DNA of 8,736 nt. Source: JAAZMI01 sp964603615 (GTDB lineage Bacteria > Bacillota > Dethiobacteria > DTU022 > UBA8154). The notes under the pieces were generated by a model. The model did not search any database. It had not been told where the DNA came from and was given only the letters and a program-made list of their open reading frames with translations. Location of the stretch: the NCBI GenBank assembly GCA_964603615.1, contig CAZRVU010000063.1:1-8736 (forward strand), written 5' to 3'. Position 1 is the stretch's first letter. Each line of letters opens with the position of its first letter. The position numbers and the translations under genes were made by a program. Of the stretch, positions 5,185 through 8,736 are shown piece by piece.

Positions 5185-8100
5185 TTACCTCACAATCAAC
5201 CAAGTTATTAACTCAAAACTGTCAAGGTCCCGGATCTGTTTTTCTTTAGGAATAATCAGCGCACTGCGATCGGATAACAATTTTTGCCGGCCACGCTTTT
5301 TAAAGACCCGGGCAATGGCCGTAACAGTTTTTTGCAGCAGAGATACATATTCATCCATTTGAGTGCCATTGTTCGTTTCAGCATTAAAGAGATCGCAGAG
5401 AACCTCATAGGGGTTCCCGGTTCCCTGGCAAAGCAAACGAAATATCTCCAGGATCTGCTTCGCATTAGTATAATTGAAACGCACTGTGCCATCCTCGTAA
5501 ATATAAACTAAAAAATAGGGTTGAAGGGGGTTTAGTTCCTCATTCCCGTCTGTGTTTCCTTTTTGTCTGAGGCAGAATATAACGCCTGGCTTGATAATTG
5601 CTTTTTCAGCAGCAGAAAAGCGGTTTGCATTCTGTGGGCGAAGATGGACACACGTGGGCGAAGGAACATTTGCATATAGTCCAAAGGGTGCATTGCTCAG
5701 CTTCTGGCGATTTTCACCGATGTAATTCAACAGCTCCACGCGAAAATCATCCAAAGTAAAATCCGTGAGTGAAACGTTTTCCTCCATCTCTTCCAGATCT
5801 AAAACTTCCTCTTTTAATTTTTTGAGCTGCCTGTTTCTAAATTTTAGGTCTTCGGAGATCAATTCCTTTATTTGCTCCACATTAAGAATATTATCCTCGC
5901 CTGTAGCCGTTACATCGACTAAGGCCATACGGGCTTCCACCCGCTCCTTAAGATTGATATAGTTGTCCAGGTCTGCAGTAGGCCAGAAATTAACGAGCTG
6001 TATGCTGGTGTTTTTACTTCCCAAACGATCAACGCGCCCAAAGCGCTGAATCGTTCGCACGGGGTTCCAATGGATGTCATAATTAATCAGATAATCACAA
6101 TCCTGCAAGTTTTGCCCTTCACTGATACAGTCAGTGGCAATAAGAATATCAATTTCACCTTGCTGGGGGGCAGAACTAATTTGTGAACGATTTTTGGAAA
6201 CAGGGGAAAAATTGGTAAGGATGCTGTCATAATTATTATCGCCAAAGGTTGTCTTTGTACTTGTCCCCATGACCAGGGCAATATCAAGCCCCAGTTCATC
6301 TTTTATCCAACTTTTGAGGTTTTCATAAAGGTAGGACGCTGTATCGGTAAAGGCAGTGAAAAGCAATACTTTTTTGTTATCCGGGTTAATGGGGCGGATA
6401 ATTTTGGCCTTGATAAGCTCTTTTGTTTTGTGTAGTTTGGCGTCCCGGTCGGGGGTTACAGCAACAGCATTATTATAAAGATCGATAAGTGCAGCTTTAT
6501 CGCTGCGCAAATCCTCCAACCAAAGTTCAAGGTTTAAATCGGCCAAATCAAATTTTAATTTTTTACCAACCTGCCATTCACCTATCTCCGCCTCTTCGTC
6601 GCTTTCATCAAATTCATCCTCATCGGGTTCTGGTGCTTCAATTGAAGTATCCGAATTCTTCATTTGCATTTGCAAAAACTGGTTTATTTTTTTTTCAAGG
6701 GATTCTATTTTATTAATAGTCCGATCTATTGAAATTTCAAATGACTCGATAGAGCTTTCCAAACGCTTCAGGTAGTTAATTTTCATCATCCCAATCAGGA
6801 AATGTTCACGATCGGCCTGTTTAAAAGCTAAAACACCCGTGGTTCCTGCCAATGCTTCGTACTTTTGTTGCTTGTTCTCTTTTACATAGGCTGAAGGGTT
6901 GAATACAGAGAGCTTGTATTTTAATATCTCGGAATTTAAATGGTCATATGTGGGAAAACGGTTCATTAAATCGATGGCTGGATAGACAGAAACTGGTTTT
7001 AGCCTCTCCGGAAATTTACCAATGGCTTCGAGGTTGTAGAAACTTTTGATGTGCTTGCGACTGCGTGCAATGGTAAGTTCGTCCAGTAGTTTAAAGAACG
7101 CAGAATCAAGTCTTTCCAGTAAATCCTTTATTTTTTTGTTGGGGTTTTTTCTGGAATCGGCCCAGTTGGTAAAATGGGTTTGGGCATTTTTAAGGGTAAG
7201 CGCGATATCTTTGATGCCACAAGTATCAAAAAGAGCATTGTCTTTACCCTCCGTAATAAAAGCAATCTGATTTCTTAAATCACGAAGCGTGTTGTTTACC
7301 GGTGTGGCAGTAAGCATCAGCACCCTTGTTTTTACACCCGATTTGATGATTTTTTCCAGAAGCCATTTGGTACGATTCATTTTAATGGTGCCGTCTGCTT
7401 TGCTGGTTTCACGGGGGTTCCCTTTAAAATTATGGGATTCATCAATAACAACAAGGTCATAAGCACCCCAGTTGAAATTGTTCAAGTCTATACCATTTGC
7501 ATCAGACCTGCCGGAAGTTCTAGCCAGGTCTGTGTGGTAAAGAACGGTATAATTAAAGCGATCCCCGGGGAAGGGGTTTAAGGCATGACCCTGCCCTGCC
7601 TGGTAGACCGTCCAGTTGCCGGACAGTTTTTTAGGGCAAAGAACCAAAACACGGGCATTTAAAAGCTCAAAATATTTAATAACAGCCAATGCTTCGTATG
7701 TTTTACCGAGGCCGACACTGTCGGCAATGATGCAACCATTGTGTTTGAGGATTTTGTTAATGGCACCCTTTACCCCATCTTTTTGAAAATCGTAGAGGGC
7801 ATTCCAGATTTCGCTTTCGAAGAAGCCGGTCTGTTCATCCAGTAGCCCGCCCCTTTCCTGGTCATCGAGGTAATGTTCGAAAATATGATAAAGCGTTTTA
7901 AAATAGATAAATTTAGGCTCATTTTCAATGTATAGTTGGGAAAGATATTTTAAAACCTTGTCTTTAACATCCTCAACCAGGCCTGTACCGTCATTCCATA
8001 AAACATCAAACCATTGCTTCAAATCTTGGCGATCGCGGTCGCTGTCTATGATTACATTTAGCTCAATATTACTGTTATTTCCCATACCAAGCCCACTCAC

Positions 8101-8532
8101 GGTAAAGTTGGAACTGCCCACGATTGCTTTTTCCACGCCGCCCTCCCGGGCAATGTGATAAAGCTTGCCGTGTAAAAAGTTCGGTTTAACCATGGAACGA
8201 ATATCAACTTTTTCCTTAATCCATGCAGCGCAATCTTTGGCAATAGATTTTTGTTGCAATCGATCTACCAGGGGGATGATTAACTGGTCATCCTCAATTT
8301 TAAAGCTCCTAAGATTCTTTTTTTCTGGATCGAGAGATCTAACAAATGCGGGCTCGCCGAATAAAAAGCGCAGGCTGTTAATATTATCCAGCTCATCCTT
8401 TAGCTCCCGATAAGCATAAATTGTAAAGTAAGCCGATACAATTGATAGGTTAGAGTTACTCGTTATTACTTCTTTTAAGAAGTCACCAACACAACCTTGC
8501 TTATAGTTATCACGGATAGATGAATTAGGCAT
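5185..8532 (-). CDS. PLD-family nuclease fused to SNF2-type (SF2) DNA helicase/translocase, 1115 aa
   Basis: Residues 1-185 form a phospholipase-D-like domain with HGK (121-123), GSSNFT (139-144) and an NIEL segment (155-158), the pattern of PLDc_2-type nucleases. The final Asp of a classical HxK(x)4D is Ala128, so the motif is partial, and there is only one copy, so an active site would need a dimer, as in the BfiI nuclease. Residues 240-425 are the first helicase lobe: Walker A DSVGLGKT (271-278), DESH box (364-367) and TATPVNN (408-414). Residues 430-715 are a long helical insertion with an acidic stretch near 635-648. The second lobe holds TDCISEGQNL (800-809) and the arginine-finger motif QRFGRVDRLG (829-838). 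About 280 further residues follow. It is expected to translocate along DNA using ATP and to cut or remodel unmodified DNA. It is first in the operon and coupled to the methylase. The ATG at 8532 has GGGGGTG 10 nt before it. All helicase motifs look intact. Confidence 0.93.
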   Translation of the reverse strand: MPNSSIRDNYKQGCVGDFLKEVITSNSNLSIVSAYFTIYAYRELKDELDNINSLRFLFGEPAFVRSLDPEKKNLRSFKIEDDQLIIPLVDRLQQKSIAKDCAAWIKEKVDIRSMVKPNFLHGKLYHIAREGGVEKAIVGSSNFTVSGLGMGNNSNIELNVIIDSDRDRQDLKQWFDVLWNDGTGLVEDVKDKVLKYLSQLYIENEPKFIYFKTLYHIFEHYLDDQERGGLLDEQTGFFESEIWNALYDFQKDGVKGAINKILKHNGCIIADSVGLGKTYEALAVIKYFELLNARVLVLCPKKLSGNWTVYQAGQGHALNPFPGDRFNYTVLYHTDLARTSGRSDANGIDLNNFNWGAYDLVVIDESHNFKGNPRETSKADGTIKMNRTKWLLEKIIKSGVKTRVLMLTATPVNNTLRDLRNQIAFITEGKDNALFDTCGIKDIALTLKNAQTHFTNWADSRKNPNKKIKDLLERLDSAFFKLLDELTIARSRKHIKSFYNLEAIGKFPERLKPVSVYPAIDLMNRFPTYDHLNSEILKYKLSVFNPSAYVKENKQQKYEALAGTTGVLAFKQADREHFLIGMMKINYLKRLESSIESFEISIDRTINKIESLEKKINQFLQMQMKNSDTSIEAPEPDEDEFDESDEEAEIGEWQVGKKLKFDLADLNLELWLEDLRSDKAALIDLYNNAVAVTPDRDAKLHKTKELIKAKIIRPINPDNKKVLLFTAFTDTASYLYENLKSWIKDELGLDIALVMGTSTKTTFGDNNYDSILTNFSPVSKNRSQISSAPQQGEIDILIATDCISEGQNLQDCDYLINYDIHWNPVRTIQRFGRVDRLGSKNTSIQLVNFWPTADLDNYINLKERVEARMALVDVTATGEDNILNVEQIKELISEDLKFRNRQLKKLKEEVLDLEEMEENVSLTDFTLDDFRVELLNYIGENRQKLSNAPFGLYANVPSPTCVHLRPQNANRFSAAEKAIIKPGVIFCLRQKGNTDGNEELNPLQPYFLVYIYEDGTVRFNYTNAKQILEIFRLLCQGTGNPYEVLCDLFNAETNNGTQMDEYVSLLQKTVTAIARVFKKRGRQKLLSDRSALIIPKEKQIRDLDSFELITWLIVR
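5188..5191 (-). promoter_or_regulatory. Ribosome binding site of the methylase gene, overlapping the helicase gene's end
   Basis: GAGG lies inside the last sense codons of the helicase gene, next to its TAA (5185-5187), and 7 nt before the methylase ATG. This arrangement predicts translational coupling, giving fixed ratios of the two enzymes. Confidence 0.75.
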
Positions 8533-8681
8533 TGGTTTTATGCACCCCCGTACCTGTTCCGCTATTCCAGTCTACTTTTAATTCACTTGCAAATACAAAA
8601 TAAGTAACGGTAATAATATTGTATATATTCTGCAATTAGATGGGATTTCCTTTAAAAGTAAGGTTGCATGTTATCGAAAAT
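8533..8681 (-). other. AT-rich leader upstream of the operon
   Basis: This 149-bp stretch between the right repeat and the helicase gene must hold the operon promoter if it lies inside the cassette. TACAAT (five of six to a -10 box) occurs in the run ATATATACAATATT around 8610-8630, but no acceptable -35 box stands at the right distance. I see no palindromic operator, riboswitch or small gene with a ribosome site. Confidence 0.35.
8543..8549 (-). promoter_or_regulatory. Ribosome binding site of the helicase gene
   Basis: GGGGGTG on the minus strand differs by one base from GGAGGTG and ends 10 nt before ATG at 8532. It is weaker than the other sites in the operon, but no better alternative start is seen. 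Confidence 0.5.
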
Positions 8682-8701
8682 ACTGGTGCCCAGATCCAAA
8701 A
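8682..8701 (+). repeat. Right copy of 20-bp exact direct repeat (attR-like core)
   Basis: Exact copy of 36-55, lying 149 bp upstream of the start of the helicase gene. The flank to its right runs GGAAAGTTGA, giving an in-frame TGA at 8709-8711 when the core is read in the same frame as the left copy. This fits the right half of an interrupted gene 3' end, but no independent evidence for that gene is in the window. Confidence 0.9.
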
Positions 8702-8736
8702 GGAAAGTTGAAGGAATATTAAGAGAATATAGATTT

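Larger units (their letters stand above)
36..8701. mobile_element. Putative integrated defence cassette bounded by 20-bp direct repeats
   Basis: Everything recognisable as a defence gene lies between two identical 20-bp direct repeats about 8.6 kb apart. A chance exact 20-mer match in a window this size is very unlikely. The sequences just inside the repeats are not inverted copies of each other, so this does not look like a transposon with terminal inverted repeats and a target duplication. No integrase, transposase, excisionase or tRNA gene is visible inside. The best reading is a passively mobilised or site-specifically integrated island with att-like cores. A duplication made by homologous or illegitimate recombination, or two members of a dispersed genomic repeat, remain possible. 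The repeats are direct observation; mobility is inference. Confidence 0.5.

Noticed and set aside
1347..8532. DISARM, BREX or Type ISP system
   Set aside because: DrmA and DrmB are absent, no BREX partners are present, and nuclease/helicase and methylase are on separate chains. Only the domain content overlaps.
36..8701. Composite transposon or insertion sequence with a target duplication
   Set aside because: There are no terminal inverted repeats just inside the direct repeats, no transposase, and 20 bp is long for a target duplication.
8640..8711. 23-aa plus-strand mini-frame across the right repeat
   Set aside because: No ribosome site precedes its ATG. It is open mainly because it shares the repeat and the reconstructed gene end.
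8652..8735. 27-codon minus-strand frame entering from the right edge across the right repeat
   Set aside because: It is open and superficially protein-like, but shorter evidence than the plus-strand reading, with no codon bias supporting it. It is kept only as the alternative orientation of the interrupted gene.

Overview
The window is an accessory (defence-type) island. Three long genes lie head to tail on the minus strand and fill 613-8532. In transcription order they are: a 1115-aa PLD-nuclease/SNF2-family helicase fusion (8532-5185), a 1277-aa Eco57I/TaqI-like adenine-specific DNA methyltransferase with its own target-recognition region (5180-1347), and a 226-aa accessory protein (1293-613). 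The first two genes are 4 bp apart and the ribosome site of the second overlaps the end of the first, so this is a translationally coupled pair. The enzymes look like a restriction-modification or phage-exclusion module: the methylase would mark self DNA, and the helicase with its single N-terminal PLD domain would act on unmarked DNA. It resembles but does not match DISARM, BREX or Type ISP systems, because there is no DrmA/DrmB, no BREX set, and nuclease/helicase and methylase sit on separate chains.

Downstream of the third gene, on the same strand, I find two further small open frames, each with a Shine-Dalgarno sequence: a 57-aa frame (535-362) and a 39-aa Ala/Lys/Glu-rich, predicted amphipathic-helical peptide (345-226). 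They are only 16 nt apart and may complete a five-cistron operon.

The whole set lies between two exact 20-bp direct repeats (36-55 and 8682-8701). No integrase, transposase or tRNA is visible, and the ends inside the repeats are not inverted copies of each other. The simplest reading is an integrated cassette with att-like core repeats, mobilised in trans, inserted into the 3' end of a plus-strand gene whose last codons may be visible at 3-71. Joining the two outer flanks through one repeat keeps that reading frame open and ends it three codons after the core.

The organism is a bacterium of fairly low GC. The clear Shine-Dalgarno motifs (GGAGG, AAGGAG, GAGG) argue against Bacteroidota, where these are usually absent, but I cannot name a phylum. 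The remaining non-coding DNA is short: an AT-rich left end with a good plus-strand sigma70-like promoter (122-149) pointing against the operon, and a 149-bp leader before the helicase gene without a convincing promoter.
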